Origin: Halomonas sp. 328
Lineage (GTDB): Bacteria > Pseudomonadota > Gammaproteobacteria > Pseudomonadales > Halomonadaceae
Length of the DNA: 64,000 nt
Assembly: GCF_015645095.1 (NCBI RefSeq)
Contig: NZ_JADOTW010000003.1
Coordinates: 1-64,000, forward strand
Reading direction: 5' to 3'
Below, piece after piece: positions 63,072 to 64,000 of the stretch. Position 1 is the first letter of the stretch, and every line of letters begins with the position of its first letter. The position numbers and the translations under genes are program-made. The notes under the pieces were generated by a model that was given only the letters and a program-made list of their open reading frames with translations, made no database searches and was not told the origin of the DNA.

Positions 63072-63567
63072 GATTTGTTCCCCCTAACCGTTCAGTGCGT
63101 TTATACGCCCGCCCTCTGATCCGCGGCCTTCCCGGAGTAAGGCTTACCCCACTCTGGATGGCCACTTATTCCTTCCTGATTGCCCGGGCCGGCATGTTGG
63201 CGATCGGCCCGATGATATCGCGCCATAAAGGGGTCCGATCACTCATATAAAAATTAGCCAATCCACCGCAAATGACTTATCAATTACACAAGAAAACAGA
63301 ACCAATTACCTGCTATCGCAAACATGAGAAAAGCCATTAAGAAACATGGCCATATATTGGACTAACTCACACTCAAGGTATGAGTTTTCTCATACTCCGA
63401 AGCGCGGGCCCTTCGGGTGCTCTTGCTGACGCTCGTTTACTCGACCTCGATGGTCGCGTCTCGACCGATCTGGCCAGGCGCATGGCGCCGTATAGGCTGG
63501 ATAGACCGAAGACGCATTCCATCAGGCTGGACGCGAGAGTCATTGAGTCGCGGGAAATAGGCGCGGG
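63072..63567. other. AT-rich regulatory region between adhesin-like and CsgD-like genes
   Basis: These 496 bases hold no convincing gene. The part nearest the adhesin-like gene (63230-63380) is AT-rich and should hold its promoter. A perfect dyad gtatgag-tttt-ctcatac lies at 63378-63395. The stretch 63400-63567 is GC-rich and open in one plus-strand frame (63380-63580), but that frame has no ribosome-binding site and begins inside the dyad. Confidence 0.5.
63378..63395. promoter_or_regulatory. Perfect 7-bp dyad upstream of the adhesin-like gene
   Basis: gtatgag-tttt-ctcatac, 18 bp, about 307 bp upstream of the adhesin-like ATG. Suitable for a dimeric regulator, possibly the neighbouring LuxR-type protein; binding is not shown. 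Confidence 0.45.
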
Positions 63568-64000
63568 TTATTCCGAGTAGCGGCGCTTTTGAAGCGGAGG
63601 CGGGGCACCCAGGTGGCGGCGGGTCCAGTTGATCGCCTGACCACGGCTATGCACGTCGATCTTGCGGAAGATATTATAGAGGTGCGACTTGACGGTATGC
63701 TCGCTGACGAAGAGCCGGTCGGCGATCTCCATATTGGTGGCCCCGGCACCGAGCAGGCCGATGATCTCCAGCTCACGCTGGGTCAGGCCACAGGTGGGAC
63801 GATAGACATTGAGCTGGCGCTGCCGGTAATACTCCAGCAGTCGCGCCATCAGCGAGCGCGACATCCAGGGCTTGCCTTCCCGCAGCAGGGTCAACCCCTT
63901 GCAGATCAACTCGAGGCTGTCGCTGCGATAGAAGATGCCCTGGAGATGCATGCTGGAGAGCAACTCCACGGCATGGGCCTCGTCACGCAGATTGAAGGCG
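63568..64000 (-). CDS. CsgD-like LuxR-family regulator (5' part missing)
   Basis: The frame stays open to the window edge, so the N-terminus is cut; at least 143 residues are here. C-terminal LuxR helix-turn-helix: LTQRELEIIGLLGAGATNMEIADRLFVSEHTVKSHLYNIFRKIDVHSRGQAINW. Before it, GIFYRSDSLELICKGLTLLREGKPWMSR aligns with the linker of E. coli CsgD, the curli and cellulose activator. It probably controls surface structures, in line with the adjacent adhesin-like gene and the c-di-GMP enzymes in the window. Confidence 0.85.
   Translation of the reverse strand, partial: AFNLRDEAHAVELLSSMHLQGIFYRSDSLELICKGLTLLREGKPWMSRSLMARLLEYYRQRQLNVYRPTCGLTQRELEIIGLLGAGATNMEIADRLFVSEHTVKSHLYNIFRKIDVHSRGQAINWTRRHLGAPPPLQKRRYSE

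Noticed and set aside
63380-63580. A 66-codon plus-strand frame starting in the dyad
   Set aside because: No ribosome-binding site, start codon inside an inverted repeat, and no recognisable similarity.

Overview
The window is about 64 kb of GC-rich (roughly 65%) gammaproteobacterial chromosome. Gene order points to a Halomonas-like member of the Oceanospirillales: several blocks match Pseudomonas order (rppH-ptsP-lgt-thyA-folA, rsd-dsbB, gshA-tex, nrdR-ribD-ribB-ribH-nusB-thiL-pgpA) or E. coli order (nudE/yrfG-hslR-hslO/pckA). It is mostly core genome. I see no prophage, transposase gene, CRISPR array or plasmid genes. The lineage is inferred from gene content, not from a database search.

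Layout. 1-3.8 kb: rsmC and cmoM methyltransferases and an amidase, with a 143-bp MITE-like element wedged between cmoM and the amidase. 3.9-8.2 kb: a LOV/PAS-GGDEF-EAL protein, tRNA-Arg(CCT) and a membrane diguanylate cyclase. 8.5-11.2 kb: two convergent porin genes flanking a REPIN-like palindrome. 11.6-21.1 kb: a ProQ/FinO-domain protein, folA, thyA, lgt, a membrane-anchored receiver protein, an NRDE-family protein, ptsP, rppH and a HAD phosphatase. 21.5-29 kb: an mqo-type oxidoreductase, rsd, dsbB, gshA, tex, msrB. 29-36.9 kb: pckA, hslO, hslR, yrfG, nudE, a YdgJ-like oxidoreductase, an unrecognised 38-aa gene, ilvD. 37-43 kb: thiQ-thiP-thiB and an AsrA-type Lon protease gene that carries an in-frame TAA and a duplicated 3' end. 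43-50.4 kb: a YdgA-like protein, pgpA, thiL, nusB, ribH, ribB(A), a tandem-repeat array, ribD, nrdR. 50.5-54 kb: dsbG and a MASE3-PAS-GGDEF-EAL protein. 54-59.8 kb: a reactive-sulfur cluster (two YeeE/YedE proteins, DUF2892, SulP, DUF442, persulfide-dioxygenase-like hydrolase, peroxiredoxin, DsrE-like protein). 60-64 kb: a large acidic DUF5801-type surface protein and the 3' part of a CsgD-like LuxR regulator cut by the window end.

How the genes work together. Three c-di-GMP enzymes plus the CsgD-like regulator and the adhesin-like protein suggest control of surface attachment. The sulfur cluster looks like one functional unit made of three transcription units that share an upstream motif and, for two of them, a leader. 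The riboflavin/thiamine block is a standard operon, except that riboflavin synthase is missing from its expected place between ribD and ribB, which is filled by nearly identical 180-bp repeats.

Most notable: the nonsense codon in the Lon/AsrA gene at a conserved Tyr position, the tandem duplication of that gene's 3' end, the missing riboflavin synthase with its repeat array, the shared motif in the sulfur cluster, the 38-aa gene with near-ideal signals, and palindromic elements that supply stop codons to the amidase and msrB.
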